A stretch of DNA of 64,000 bases from contig NZ_QGNX01000003.1 in the NCBI RefSeq assembly GCF_003265325.1, positions 1 to 64,000 on the forward strand, given 5' to 3'. Of the stretch, positions 33,780-43,171 are shown piece after piece (within the stretch, counting starts at the first letter, position 1; each line of letters begins with the position of its first letter). The DNA comes from Oceanibium sediminis (lineage in GTDB: Bacteria; Pseudomonadota; Alphaproteobacteria; Rhodobacterales; Rhodobacteraceae). The notes beneath the pieces are model-generated. The model saw only the letters and a list, made by a program, of their open reading frames with translations. It did no database searches and was not told where the DNA came from. The position numbers and the translations under genes were made by a program.

Positions 33780-34669
33780 TGGTAATGCGTCCGTTTGTCG
33801 AGGTACGAGAACTTGATCGCCGCGACGATCCCCAGCACCAGCAGCACCATGATCGTCATCGCGGCCGCCTGGGGCGCGTCGAAGAAGGCGAAGGCCATTT
33901 CCCAGATGTAGTAGAGGATCAGCTTCGAGGCGTCGTTCGGCCCTCCCTTCGTCAGGATGAACAGGTGGTCGATCAGCTTCACCGAGTTGATCAGCGCGTT
34001 GACCATGATGAACAGCGTCGTGGGCATCAGCAGCGGGAACACGATGCGCCGGGTATAGGTCCAGCGGCTGGCGCCTTCGATATCGGCGGCTTCCTTCAGG
34101 TCCTCGGGAATGGTTTGCAGCGCGGCAAGGTAGAAGATCATGAAAAAGCCCGCCTCCTTCCAGATCGTCACGATGATGACGGCCCAGAGCGCGGTTTCGG
34201 GCTGGCCCAGCCAGTTGACCGAGGGCAGGCCGAACAGGCTGCCGATCTGGTCCAGCACACCAAGCCCCGGCGTGTAGAAGAACAGCCACAGGTTCGCCGC
34301 GGCGATCATCGGCAGGACCGTGGGCGTGAAATAGGCGGTGCGCACGAAGCCGCGCGCAGGGATCTTGGAATTGGCCCAGAGCGCCATGCCAAGCGCGATC
34401 GCGATGGAGATCGGGATCGTCGCGCCTGCGTAGATCAGGTTGTTCGTGACCACTTTCCAGAACGTCGGATCTGCGAACAGGTCGGTGTAATTCTCGGACC
34501 CCACGAACTCGCTTGGGCGGCGGCGCGTGCCGCGGCTGAACAGGCTCGTCCACAGTGTCGCCATCGAGGGGTAAAAGGCAAAGGTCGTCAGCAGGATCGC
34601 GGCGGGCGTCAGAAGCAGCCAGCCATAGATCGCCTGCCTGCGCCGTTCGAGGTTCACATGTTCCGCCAT
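33776..34669 (-). CDS. Carbohydrate-type ABC transporter permease 1 (UgpA/MalF-type)
   Basis: The protein has 297 residues, about six membrane segments, and the coupling loop LKEAADIEGASRWTYTRRIVFPLL. It is located between the binding protein (73 bp upstream) and the second permease (4-bp overlap) in the usual B-A-E gene order. Neighbouring phosphatases suggest glycerol-3-phosphate or glycerophosphodiester transport. Confidence 0.92.
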   Translation of the reverse strand: MAEHVNLERRRQAIYGWLLLTPAAILLTTFAFYPSMATLWTSLFSRGTRRRPSEFVGSENYTDLFADPTFWKVVTNNLIYAGATIPISIAIALGMALWANSKIPARGFVRTAYFTPTVLPMIAAANLWLFFYTPGLGVLDQIGSLFGLPSVNWLGQPETALWAVIIVTIWKEAGFFMIFYLAALQTIPEDLKEAADIEGASRWTYTRRIVFPLLMPTTLFIMVNALINSVKLIDHLFILTKGGPNDASKLILYYIWEMAFAFFDAPQAAAMTIMVLLVLGIVAAIKFSYLDKRTHYQ

Positions 34670-34742
34670 GTCCCGGCCTTTCGCCTTTTGGTTTGCCTGC
34701 GCCCGGGCGTTTCCGGGCGCAGGCCAGATGGTGTCTTCGCGC

Positions 34743-35999
34743 TTACTGGTAGTCGCGCAGCAGCCGCACGGCGGCTTCCTGGGCTTCCGCCAGCGCGTCG
34801 GCCGGGGACTTCGCGCCGGTCAGCGCCGCCTGGATGGCGTTGTTCAGCCCGTCGCGCACGCGCGCCGTCTCGAAGGTCGAGAATTCGGCAACGGCGTTCT
34901 CAAGCTGGTTGCGGGCAACCAGTGCCGGCGGGAACTCGGCGGTGTAGGCTTTCAGCGCCTCCGTCTCGTAGGCGGCGGGCGAAACGCCCATGTAGCCCGT
35001 GGCGATTGACCAGGCGGCTGCCTGCTCGGGCGCGGTCATGAACTCGATCAGCTGCATGGCCGCTGCGCGCTCTTCTTCCGTGGTTTCCTTGAAGACGTAG
35101 AAGTTGCCGCCGCCCGTGGGTGAGCCGGGGCGCACGTTGGCGGGCAGCTCGGCGACGCCGAAGTCGAAGCTGGCGTTGTTCTTCACCGCCGTCAGGTTAC
35201 CGGTCGAATGCCACATCATCGCGGTCTGCCCTTCCAGGAAGGCCTGGCGCAGGGTGCCCCATTCCACGGTGCCCTCGGGCATGATGCCATGCTCGGTGGA
35301 CAGGGACTTCCAGAATTCCAGCGTTTCCACGACAGCGGGATCGTCGAAATAGGTGGTCAGGCCGTCATCCGACATGAGTTCCTTGCCGTTCTGGATCGCC
35401 AGCGCCTGGAACATCCAGTAGGGATAGCCCGTGGACGGGATCATCAGCCCGTAGGTGTCGTCCTTGGTCAGCGCCTTGCCCATTTCGACCATCTCGTCCC
35501 AGGTCGCCGGGGGGGCCTCGGGGTCAAGTCCGGCTTCGCGGAACATGTCCTTGTTGTAATAAGCCACGATGGTCGAGCGCTGGAACGGGATGCCCCATGT
35601 CTTGCCCTCGACGCGGCTGTTGGCCATCAGCGCGGGATAGAAGCTGTCCAGCCAGGCCTGATCTACGCCTTCGATATCCTCGAAGGGCACGATCAGGTCC
35701 TGCTCGATCAGGTCATAGGCGTCGATGGAGAACATCACCGCAAGCTGCGCGGGTTCGCCGGAGGCCAGCGCCGACAGGGCGCGCACGCGGGTGTCATCGT
35801 AGTTGCCGGAATAGATCGCGGTCACCTTGATGTCGGGGTTCTCCGCCTCGAAATCGGCGACGATGCCGTCCACCACTTCGGTCAGCGCGCCGCCGACGGC
35901 GATGGGGTAGTACATCGTCAGTTCGGTTTGTGCCGCCGCGGGTGCGGCAAGTGCTACGGCCGATACGGCGGCCAGCCCTAGTTTCTTGAAAGAGGTCAT
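34743..35999 (-). CDS. ABC transporter binding protein, UgpB-like
   Basis: The protein has 418 residues with a signal peptide over residues 1-23 (MTSFKKLGLAAVSAVAL... ending AAAQ). The mature start TELTMYYPIAVGGALTEVVD is very close to UgpB-type glycerol-3-phosphate binding proteins, and the region PTGGGNFYVFKETTEEERAA is typical of CUT1 binding proteins. ATG 35999 has GGGAG upstream. It is the first transport gene after the ATPase in a DeoR-ATPase-binding protein-permeases-phosphoesterase operon. Ligand by inference: a glycerol-phosphate compound. Confidence 0.88.
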   Translation of the reverse strand: MTSFKKLGLAAVSAVALAAPAAAQTELTMYYPIAVGGALTEVVDGIVADFEAENPDIKVTAIYSGNYDDTRVRALSALASGEPAQLAVMFSIDAYDLIEQDLIVPFEDIEGVDQAWLDSFYPALMANSRVEGKTWGIPFQRSTIVAYYNKDMFREAGLDPEAPPATWDEMVEMGKALTKDDTYGLMIPSTGYPYWMFQALAIQNGKELMSDDGLTTYFDDPAVVETLEFWKSLSTEHGIMPEGTVEWGTLRQAFLEGQTAMMWHSTGNLTAVKNNASFDFGVAELPANVRPGSPTGGGNFYVFKETTEEERAAAMQLIEFMTAPEQAAAWSIATGYMGVSPAAYETEALKAYTAEFPPALVARNQLENAVAEFSTFETARVRDGLNNAIQAALTGAKSPADALAEAQEAAVRLLRDYQ

Positions 36000-36037
36000 G
36001 ATCTTCTCCCGTTTGGTTGTTGCAAATCGCCGTTCCC

Positions 36038-37075
36038 TCATGCCGCGGGGGCCCCGACTTGACGCGCAAGGCGCTGGCCCGCCGCATCGAAGAAATGCAG
36101 ATCCTCGTCGTCGAAGGTGATTTCCAGGTCGTCTCCGGACGGGATGTGTTTCAGCCCCGGCATGCTGACGGTCAGACCGTTAGCAGCGGGGTGTGACAGG
36201 CCGATGAAGGTTTCCGAGCCCAGGAACTCGCATTCGGTGACCTTGCAGGTCAGCCGCCCGGCGCCGCTTTCGGCCACGCGCACGCTTTCCGCCCTGAGGC
36301 CGATTGTGGGGGTATCGCCGAACCCCGGCAGCGCCGATCCTTCGATCAGCGCCATGGGCGGCGCGCCCACGAACTCGGCCACGAAGGTGTTGGCGGGGCG
36401 GTAGTACAAGTCCTCGGGCGTGCCGGTCTGCTGGATGCGCCCGTCCTTCATCAGCACGACCATATCGGCCATGCTCATCGCCTCGGTCTGGTCGTGGGTG
36501 ACGTAGACGACGGTGATGCCCAGGTCGATCTGAAGCTTCTTGATGTCCTTGCGGACCGAGGCGCGCAGCTTCGCGTCGAGGTTCGACAGCGGTTCGTCCA
36601 TCAGGCACAGCGGCTTGTTCGCCACGATGGCGCGGGCCAGGGCTACGCGCTGGCGCTGCCCGCCGGACAGCTCACCCGGTTTGCGGGCCTCGTAGCCGAG
36701 CAGGCCGGTGATCTCCAAAGCGCGATGCAGCTTTTCCTTGCGCTCAGCGGCGCTGACCCGGCGTACCTTCAGCCCGAAGACGACATTCTCGGCCACGTTC
36801 AGATGCGGGAACAGGGCGTAGGACTGGAACACCATCGACAGGTTCCGCTCCGATGGCGCGGCGGTGGTCACGTTCTGACCGTCGATCGAGATCGTCCCCT
36901 CGTCCGGCAGTTCCAGCCCGGAAAGCAGCCTGAGCGTGGTCGACTTCCCGCAGCCCGAAGGCCCGAGAAGTGCTACGAAGGAGCCGCGCGGGATCGACAG
37001 CGAAACGCCCTCGACCCCGAGCTGCCCGTTCCAGCGCTTGGCGACGTTGTCTACGTGAACGAAGGGATCGGCCAT
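36038..37075 (-). CDS. CUT1-type ABC transporter ATPase (UgpC/MalK-like)
   Basis: The protein has 345 residues. Walker A GPSGCGKST, signature LSGGQRQRVALARA, Walker B LMDEPLSNLD, and switch YVTHDQTEAM are all intact, and the C-terminal third is the regulatory TOBE/OB domain normal for MalK/UgpC. It is encoded 2 bp after the DeoR gene and 38 bp before the binding-protein gene on the same strand. Confidence 0.92.
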   Translation of the reverse strand: MADPFVHVDNVAKRWNGQLGVEGVSLSIPRGSFVALLGPSGCGKSTTLRLLSGLELPDEGTISIDGQNVTTAAPSERNLSMVFQSYALFPHLNVAENVVFGLKVRRVSAAERKEKLHRALEITGLLGYEARKPGELSGGQRQRVALARAIVANKPLCLMDEPLSNLDAKLRASVRKDIKKLQIDLGITVVYVTHDQTEAMSMADMVVLMKDGRIQQTGTPEDLYYRPANTFVAEFVGAPPMALIEGSALPGFGDTPTIGLRAESVRVAESGAGRLTCKVTECEFLGSETFIGLSHPAANGLTVSMPGLKHIPSGDDLEITFDDEDLHFFDAAGQRLARQVGAPAA

Positions 37076-37077
37076 GG

Positions 37078-37854
37078 TCAGTCCGCGTCCTCTGCAAATA
37101 CGATGTGTTGGCCAAGCCCGTCGACGAGCTCGGAAAATTCTGGCGGCGGGGGGCGGTCGCAGATCACGAGGTCGACCTCGGAGACGTTGCCGCCCGCTGC
37201 CGGGGCGTGGCGGCCGAACTTGCTGCGGTCGATCAGAAGGATGGACTTCTGCGCGTTCCGTCGCATGCGCTCGGACACGCGCACCTCGGCGCGGTGGAAC
37301 TCCAACAGCCCGCCGTCTGCATCGATCCCGGCCGTTCCGAAGATCGCGAATTCGGCGCGGTAGCGGGCGAAGAAATCCACGACCTCCTCGCCGATGAAAT
37401 CCCGGTCGGGCAGGCGGATCTCGCCGCCCGGAACGATGATCCTGTTGGAGACTTCCTCGCTCAGCGACATGGCGACGCTGAGGTTGTTGGTGATGACGGT
37501 CAGTTCCTTGCGCCGGTGCAACGCGCGCGCGACGCTGAGAACGGTCGAGCCGATGGAAATGAACAGCGTGGCGCCATCCGGGATCTGCGCGGCGGCCACT
37601 TCGGCGATGGCGCGCTTGCCGACCAGGTTGGTGCCCGCGCGCTGCTCGAAAGGGGTGTTCAGGTGATCCTCGGCCAGTTCGATTCGCCCGTGGGCGCGAT
37701 GCAGGCTGCCCCCGTCGCACAGGATGTCGAGGTCGCGCCGGATGGTCTGCGTCGACACGCCAAGCATTTCCGCCAGCGCCCCCACGCTCACCCCTCCGCG
37801 TTCCTGGACAACCTGCTGGATCAGGTCGCGTCGTCTGATCGATTTGGATGCCAT
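37078..37854 (-). CDS. DeoR/GlpR-family transcriptional repressor
   Basis: The protein has 258 residues. It has an N-terminal HTH (IQQVVQERGGVSVGALAEMLGVSTQTIRRDL) and a DeoR effector domain with the isomerase-like sugar-phosphate pocket (GKRAIAEVAAAQIPDGATLFISIGSTV, then GIDADGGLLEF). GlpR-type members respond to glycerol-3-phosphate. It is first in the importer operon and divergent from the HAD phosphatase gene, across an AT-rich spacer with two TTTCGTC repeats 20 bp apart. Confidence 0.9.
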   Translation of the reverse strand: MASKSIRRRDLIQQVVQERGGVSVGALAEMLGVSTQTIRRDLDILCDGGSLHRAHGRIELAEDHLNTPFEQRAGTNLVGKRAIAEVAAAQIPDGATLFISIGSTVLSVARALHRRKELTVITNNLSVAMSLSEEVSNRIIVPGGEIRLPDRDFIGEEVVDFFARYRAEFAIFGTAGIDADGGLLEFHRAEVRVSERMRRNAQKSILLIDRSKFGRHAPAAGGNVSEVDLVICDRPPPPEFSELVDGLGQHIVFAEDAD

Positions 37855-37930
37855 CGGATTCCTCACCCCACTGTCGGAACGATATCGGAAAAAAGCCACA
37901 AAACAACAAAAATCCTGTGATTTTCAGAAT

Positions 37931-37957
37931 TTTCGTCGCCGGCCCTGATTTTTCGTC
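37931..37957. promoter_or_regulatory. TTTCGTC direct repeats (20-bp spacing), candidate DeoR operator
   Basis: TTTCGTC occurs at 37931 and 37951 in the AT-rich spacer (37855-38122) between the divergent DeoR and HAD genes. GlpR-type operators often contain TTTCGTT-like repeats. The spacer otherwise holds no gene. Confidence 0.45.
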
Positions 37958-38122
37958 ATTAAAATGTCATAAATAACAATGATCTAAGATTTTGCCCATG
38001 CTGACTGGGCGTCTGGAAATGTTGTTATGTCGTTTTTGCTTTCATTTTCCTGATCGATCCTTACGATCCCAGTATCGCTGCGGACAAGGTGCGCAGCCTC
38101 GGGGAAAGGGCGAAGGGGCCGC

Positions 38123-39007
38123 ATGGACGACGTCGCGAGTATCTTTGATCGGTATGAAGCAGTCAGGCACAGGCTTCCGTCAGCGCGGTTCGGGGCGGAC
38201 ACCATCGATGTGGACTCCCTTCTGGATGTCTCGCCACGGGTCGATGCCTTCGTCTTCGATGCGTTCGGCGTGCTCAATGTCGGCGAAACCCCGATCGCGG
38301 GCGCGGCGGACCGCCTGGATCAGCTCAGGGCGTCGGGGCACGCAATCCGGATCCTGTCCAATGCCGCGAGCTACAACCACGACGCCGCCACCGCGAAGTT
38401 CAGGAAGCTGGGGATGCGGATCGACCCGGACGAGATCGTGACCAGCCGGGACGCGGCGCTTGCCGGTCTGGACGACCGGCTCTGGGGCTGCATCGCCGCG
38501 CCGTCGGACGATCTGTCGGACATTCCCGCCGCCGCCCGCCGCCTGGAGGATGACCGGACAGCCTATGACGGGGTCGACGGCTTTCTATTCCTGTCCACCG
38601 AAACCTGGAGTGCGGCGCGCCAGGCGATGCTGAGCGAAAGCCTGGCCCGCCGCCCGCGTCCTGTCGTGATCGCGAACGCCGACCTGGTGGCCCCGCGCGA
38701 CTTCGGCTTTTCGCTGGAGCCCGGCCACTACGGCCACCTGCTCGCGGATGAGGGGGTGGCCGACATCCGTTTCTTCGGCAAGCCGTTCGCGGAAGTCTAC
38801 GAGATGGTCGAGGCATCGCTGCCGGGTATCGCGCCAGAACGGATCGCCATGTGCGGCGATACCTTGCACACGGATATCCTCGGGGCCGCCGCGCGGGATT
38901 GGAGCACGGTCCTCGTGACCCGGGACGGGCTGTTTTCCGGCGCGGACACGCGCGCGTTCTGTGAACGCTCCGCGCTGATCCCCACCTGGCGGCTGCCACG
39001 GATCTGA
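38123..39007 (+). CDS. HAD-superfamily phosphatase (NagD/glycerol-phosphatase-type)
   Basis: The protein has 294 residues. HAD motif I is DAFVFDAFGVLNVG (the second Asp replaced: DxF rather than DxD, common in the NagD branch as DxDG variants; here DAFG), motif II is ILSNAAS, motif III is the FGKP Lys, and motif IV is MCGDTLHTDILGA. NagD-type HADs dephosphorylate sugar or glycerol phosphates. It is divergent from the DeoR-importer operon and probably acts on its imported product. ATG 38123 follows AAGGGG. Confidence 0.85.
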   Translation: MDDVASIFDRYEAVRHRLPSARFGADTIDVDSLLDVSPRVDAFVFDAFGVLNVGETPIAGAADRLDQLRASGHAIRILSNAASYNHDAATAKFRKLGMRIDPDEIVTSRDAALAGLDDRLWGCIAAPSDDLSDIPAAARRLEDDRTAYDGVDGFLFLSTETWSAARQAMLSESLARRPRPVVIANADLVAPRDFGFSLEPGHYGHLLADEGVADIRFFGKPFAEVYEMVEASLPGIAPERIAMCGDTLHTDILGAAARDWSTVLVTRDGLFSGADTRAFCERSALIPTWRLPRI

Positions 39008-39056
39008 CACCGACCCTTGGCGCATGCGGGCCAGGCGGGCTGCCCCGGTGCGCGCC

Positions 39057-40484
39057 TCAATCCCGGAACAACGCGCCCGGGTTCATCACGCCGCGCGGGT
39101 CCACGGCCTGTTTGATCGCCTGCTGAATCCTGCGTTTCGTGGGATCGGCGAAGCGCTCGTGATCCGCGATGCGGCTGCGCCCGATGCCATGCTCGGCGCT
39201 GATCGTGCCGCCCAGGGTGACGGACACCTCGTTGATGAGGTCGCTCAGCCTGCGTGCGAGCGCCTGCTGACCGGGGTCTTGGCGATTTGACGCGGTTCCT
39301 TCGGGCGGGAAGATGTTCACATGGATGTTCCCATCCCCGACATGGCCATAGAAATTGGCCCTCAGCGCCGGATCGACCCGCGCGATCCCCGCAGCGACTT
39401 CATCGATGAAGGTCCCGATCCCGCTGAGCGGCACGGCGGTGTCCGAGGTGACGAAAGCGCCCTCAAGCCGGTTGTACTCATACGCGGCCTCGCGCAGCTT
39501 CCAAAGCGCATCGGCCTGCTTCTGGGATGAGGCCAGCACGGCATCCTGGATCAGCCCGGTTTCGAATGCTTCGCCCAGCCACTGCTCGATCAGCTCGCAG
39601 ATCGCGGCGGCGGAATCCACCTGAAGCAGGACATACCAGTCGTGCTTTTCCTCCATCGGGTCCGGCAGGTCCGGGATATGTTTCAGCGCCAGGGAAAGGC
39701 CCAGCCGCGACAGCAGTTCAAAGGCCGTCACGACGGTTCCGAACTGCGCCGTCAGCGCGTGAAGCAGGTCGAGCGCCGCGTCAGGCGAGGGCACCGCGCA
39801 AAGCGCCGTGAGCCCCTTTTCCGTGCTGGGGAACAGGGTCAGCGCGGCGGCGGTGATGATGCCCAGCGTTCCCTCGGACCCGCTCATCAGGTGCCGAAGG
39901 TCGTAGCCGGTGTTGTTCTTGCGGACCGTCGCGATGTCACTCAGGACGGATCCATCGGGCATGACCGCCTCGATCCCCAGGCATTGATCCCTTGCGCTGC
40001 CGTAGCGAAGCACGTTCACACCGCCCGCGTTCGTCGCGAGGTTTCCCCCAATCGTGCAGCTTTCTTCCGAGGCGAGGCGCAGGCCCACCTTGCGGCCCAC
40101 CGCCTCGGCGGCGCGCTGCACGTCCGCCAGGATCGCGCCCGCCTCGACGACGATCACGTTGCTCCTGGCGTCCACCTGCCGGATCGCGGCCATCCGCTCG
40201 AGCGACAGCGTCACGACGGGCCTGTCGTCGAGGCTCATGTGCCCGGCCACGCCGCCGGACCCCGCGCCGAAGGGAACGATTCCGAGGCCGAGCTCGCCGC
40301 AGGCGGTCACGATCTGCGCAACCTGTTCGGTGTACTCCGGTTTCACCACGAGGCCGGTCTGCCCGTGGTGCTTTCCGCGCGGATCGTCCAGGTAGCGCCG
40401 GGTGGCGTCGCCGCTGACGATGCCGGATGGACCGACGATGTCCGTCAGGCGGGTGAGCGCATTCTCCGACAGTGCCTTTGACAA
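39057..40484 (-). CDS. GlcD/D-lactate dehydrogenase-type FAD-linked oxidase
   Basis: The protein has 475 residues with the PCMH FAD-binding domain (VVKPEYTEQVAQIVTACGEL, PFGAGSGGVAG, EESCTIGGNLATNAGG, SGSEGTLGIITAA) and the FAD-linked oxidase C-terminal domain with a metal-site GHVGDGNIHVN and SAEHGIGR. The family oxidises 2-hydroxy acids such as D-lactate or glycolate. The best start is a TTG at 40484 with AAAGGA upstream; the longer reading to 40736 is basic, low-quality sequence. It lies downstream of the LysR gene on the same strand. In the sulfonate context it could oxidise one enantiomer of sulfolactate. Confidence 0.87.
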   Translation of the reverse strand: MSKALSENALTRLTDIVGPSGIVSGDATRRYLDDPRGKHHGQTGLVVKPEYTEQVAQIVTACGELGLGIVPFGAGSGGVAGHMSLDDRPVVTLSLERMAAIRQVDARSNVIVVEAGAILADVQRAAEAVGRKVGLRLASEESCTIGGNLATNAGGVNVLRYGSARDQCLGIEAVMPDGSVLSDIATVRKNNTGYDLRHLMSGSEGTLGIITAAALTLFPSTEKGLTALCAVPSPDAALDLLHALTAQFGTVVTAFELLSRLGLSLALKHIPDLPDPMEEKHDWYVLLQVDSAAAICELIEQWLGEAFETGLIQDAVLASSQKQADALWKLREAAYEYNRLEGAFVTSDTAVPLSGIGTFIDEVAAGIARVDPALRANFYGHVGDGNIHVNIFPPEGTASNRQDPGQQALARRLSDLINEVSVTLGGTISAEHGIGRSRIADHERFADPTKRRIQQAIKQAVDPRGVMNPGALFRD

Positions 40485-40662
40485 GCTTCGGATCCTTTCA
40501 TGGCTTCGACAAGGTCCGACAGCGAGGGGGAGCCTGCCTTGCCGGAGCGCCCGTGAACCTAGTGTCCCCTTACGGCAGGGATCAAATGCCGAATCCGAAT
40601 ACGCCATACCGGCGCGGCATGGAAAAACGCTTTGCGCCCCGCAGCTTGCGCGCGGTCCCGCG

Positions 40663-41589
40663 TCAGCCGGGCGGCATGGCCTTGCCCGAGACGAAGTCCG
40701 CGATCTCCTCAAGGTAACGCGGGGCGATCCGGTCACGCATGATCGCCTGCAGGCGGATCATCGGGTCCGTTTCCGGCAGTAAGCGCCGCCGTCCCCACAT
40801 CCGGGAAATCTTCAGCCCCTCGACCAGCGCGGCGCTGATCGTCCCGGAGCGCAGGTCGTTCGAGAACGCCGAGAAGGGCAGGATGGAGTTCAACTCTCCC
40901 CTGGCGCATTCGTTGATGCAGGCGAAATGGGATTCGACCTCCATGCGGATCTCGGTCCTGATGCCGTGGCGGTCGAACTCGCCCTGAAGGTAGCGGCGGA
41001 CCCGGTCCTGCTCGGTGGTCAGCGCGAACCGGTGCCCGTCCAGGGCGGAGATCGGGACCTTTCGCGCCGTGAACATGCCCGGCGCGCCGATGACGAAAAG
41101 CGGCTCGTCCCACAGCGGCGCCACGGCAAAGGTGTTGTCTCCTGGCGGATTGGTCAGAACCGCGCAGTCGATGTCGCCCGAGCGGACCCATTCCTCAAGC
41201 CGGTGGCTCGGCGCTTCGCTGAACTGCAACAGGGCGGTGCGCTGCACGGCCGTCAGCGGGCTTTCCGTGCGCGCCAGCAGCAGCTTGCTGATCGCCGGGG
41301 GCAATCCGATGCTCAGCCGGCGCGCGTGCGGCGATTGTTGCGAGAACTCCTCCTCGATCAGGGCGACGCGCTGGATCACGCTTTCCGCCAGGACACGCAG
41401 GCGCGCCCCGTCCGCGGTCAGCGCAGCGCCGCTGCCGGTGCGCGCGAAGACGGTGATGCCCAGCTCTTGTTCCAGTTGCTGGATCTGCCGGCTGATCGCC
41501 GGTTGCGCGATATTCAGCATCCGCGCGGCCTGGCTGATGCTGCCGTGGGTGGCAACGGCCAGAAAATACCTCAGCTGCCGCAACTCCAT
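40663..41589 (-). CDS. LysR-family transcriptional regulator
   Basis: The protein has 308 residues, with the LysR HTH at the N-terminus (LRYFLAVATHGSISQAARML, then PAISRQIQQLEQELG) and a substrate-binding effector domain. It is divergent from a seven-gene plus-strand run that begins with the transthyretin-like gene, and a LysR neighbour (SuyR type) is a hallmark of sulfolactate clusters. ATG 41589; the longer readings to 41694 add a poor N-terminus. Confidence 0.92.
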   Translation of the reverse strand: MELRQLRYFLAVATHGSISQAARMLNIAQPAISRQIQQLEQELGITVFARTGSGAALTADGARLRVLAESVIQRVALIEEEFSQQSPHARRLSIGLPPAISKLLLARTESPLTAVQRTALLQFSEAPSHRLEEWVRSGDIDCAVLTNPPGDNTFAVAPLWDEPLFVIGAPGMFTARKVPISALDGHRFALTTEQDRVRRYLQGEFDRHGIRTEIRMEVESHFACINECARGELNSILPFSAFSNDLRSGTISAALVEGLKISRMWGRRRLLPETDPMIRLQAIMRDRIAPRYLEEIADFVSGKAMPPG

Positions 41590-41725
41590 GCCGTCTCCGC
41601 CTCCCATGCCGTTTCGGTATAGTATAGGTCGCATCGGCATTTGCACAAGAATTGGCGTTTGCCTAGCGTTTCTGAAAAGAGGCGGCACCGCCATTCACGT
41701 TTTTCGCCCCGGGGGGATGATCGAA

Positions 41726-42079
41726 ATGGAAAGCAAGACGATCCGGTTCAGCATTCACATCCTCGACGGAACCACGGGCGAGCATGCCGGTGGCGTGCCG
41801 GTCGAGTTGCACCGCGTGGGCGCGCATGGCGGCAGGGAGTTCCTGTCGCACTGCGTCACCGATACCGGCGGGCGGGCGGCGGTGGAGCTGCCGGCCTGCA
41901 CCCGCCTTGACGTGGTGATCCAGAGCGGCGCGCGCTTCGCCGGGAACGCGCCGGCGGCCGTCACGACGCAGGCGGTGACGCTTCACGTGGCGCTGCCCGA
42001 CGGCGCCCGTGGGGTGCATCTGCCGACGGTCATTGCCCCGAATTGCAGTTCGCTCTGCTGGCTGGAAGCGGGCACCTAG
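41726..42079 (+). CDS. Transthyretin/hydroxyisourate hydrolase-like domain protein
   Basis: The protein has about 117 residues. The N-terminal FSIHILDGTTGEHAGGVPVEL corresponds to the opening of 5-hydroxyisourate hydrolase (HVLDtxxGxPAxgvxVxL), but the C-terminal YRGS tetrapeptide of true HIU hydrolases is absent. It ends in CSSLCWLEAGT, so it is a diverged transthyretin-like domain. ATG 41726 (with GGGGGGA upstream) is preferred over 41717. It is first in the plus-strand run and 21 bp before the TTT binding-protein gene. Function unknown. Confidence 0.65.
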   Translation: MESKTIRFSIHILDGTTGEHAGGVPVELHRVGAHGGREFLSHCVTDTGGRAAVELPACTRLDVVIQSGARFAGNAPAAVTTQAVTLHVALPDGARGVHLPTVIAPNCSSLCWLEAGT

Positions 42080-42100
42080 AACAACAACGAGGAGGAAGAA

Positions 42101-43057
42101 ATGAGTTTTGATTTCCTGAAAGCGGCCGGGATCGCGGCTATCCTGGCATTCGCCGGTCCGGCCCATGCCGATACGGACTGGACCCCGCCCGGTCCGATCG
42201 ACCTGCTGATCCCGTTCGGCGCGGGCGGCTCGTCGGATTCCATGGCGCGGTTCCTCGCCTCCGGCCTGAACGAGGAATTCGGCTGGGAGGTGCGCCCCCA
42301 GAACCTGCCCGGTCAGAGCGGTGGGCTGATGGCCTCGAAGCTGACGGACATGCCGAGCGACGGCACGGCCATCGCCTTGGCGCCGCTTGGTCCGCTGATC
42401 TACAAGGAACTCGTGACGCAGAACCCCGGCTACGCGGTGGCGGACATGACCATGGTCACCACGCTGGCGGGTACGCAGATGGGCCTGGTCGCCCGCGCGG
42501 ATCGCGGCTGGAACGACCTTGGTGACGTGATCGCGGCGGCCCGCGCTGGTGAGGAGCTTTCGGTCGCGGTGCCGACCCAGAAGCTTGGCGACGCGGTCTA
42601 CCTGATCTCGCGCGAGCATGACATCGACCTGACGGTGGTGATGACCCAGGGCGGCCAGGCCGCGATGGGCGCGGTGATCGCCGATGACACCGACATGGCC
42701 TGGCTCGGCGGGCACCAGGGCGCGAACGTGCTCAACGGGCAGCTCGTCAACCTGGTGTCGGGCGAGTTGGAACCGTTGGAGGTGTCCCCGGACGCCCCGC
42801 TGCTGTCCGCCTTCGGGATTCCCTACTTCTTCGGCACCGATTTCGTCATCATCGCCCCCGCGGGCGTGCCGGATGACGCGCGCGCGGCGCTGGCCGAGGC
42901 AATCGCGAGCATCGTCAACGACGAGGAGGGCAACCTCCACAAGCTGCTGGTCAAGAGCTTTGCCGGCGCGCGGGTGATCTCGGGCGACGAGCTGGATGCC
43001 CGCCGGGCCCGCGCGATCGAGAACGACACCCGGCTTCTGGCCGACGTCGACGAGTAA
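42101..43057 (+). CDS. TTT-family (Bug/TctC-type) periplasmic binding protein
   Basis: The protein has 318 residues with a signal peptide ending near AHA. The mature part begins WTPPGPIDLLIPFGAGGSSDSMAR, the Bug/TctC signature with the glycine-rich ligand loop. TTT binding proteins recognise carboxylates such as citrate or sulfolactate and deliver them to TctAB. No TctAB is adjacent, and the nearest pair is at 51.7-53.8 kb. ATG 42101 follows GAGGAGGAAG. Confidence 0.87.
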   Translation: MSFDFLKAAGIAAILAFAGPAHADTDWTPPGPIDLLIPFGAGGSSDSMARFLASGLNEEFGWEVRPQNLPGQSGGLMASKLTDMPSDGTAIALAPLGPLIYKELVTQNPGYAVADMTMVTTLAGTQMGLVARADRGWNDLGDVIAAARAGEELSVAVPTQKLGDAVYLISREHDIDLTVVMTQGGQAAMGAVIADDTDMAWLGGHQGANVLNGQLVNLVSGELEPLEVSPDAPLLSAFGIPYFFGTDFVIIAPAGVPDDARAALAEAIASIVNDEEGNLHKLLVKSFAGARVISGDELDARRARAIENDTRLLADVDE

Positions 43058-43171
43058 CGCTGAAAGACAATCGCCCTGCCGTGCCCATCGGGGCGCGGCG
43101 GGGCGGCACCCTCGCCGTTGCGAGCCCGGACAGGCCGGGAACCTGACCACCAAACACCAAGGGGATCCGCC

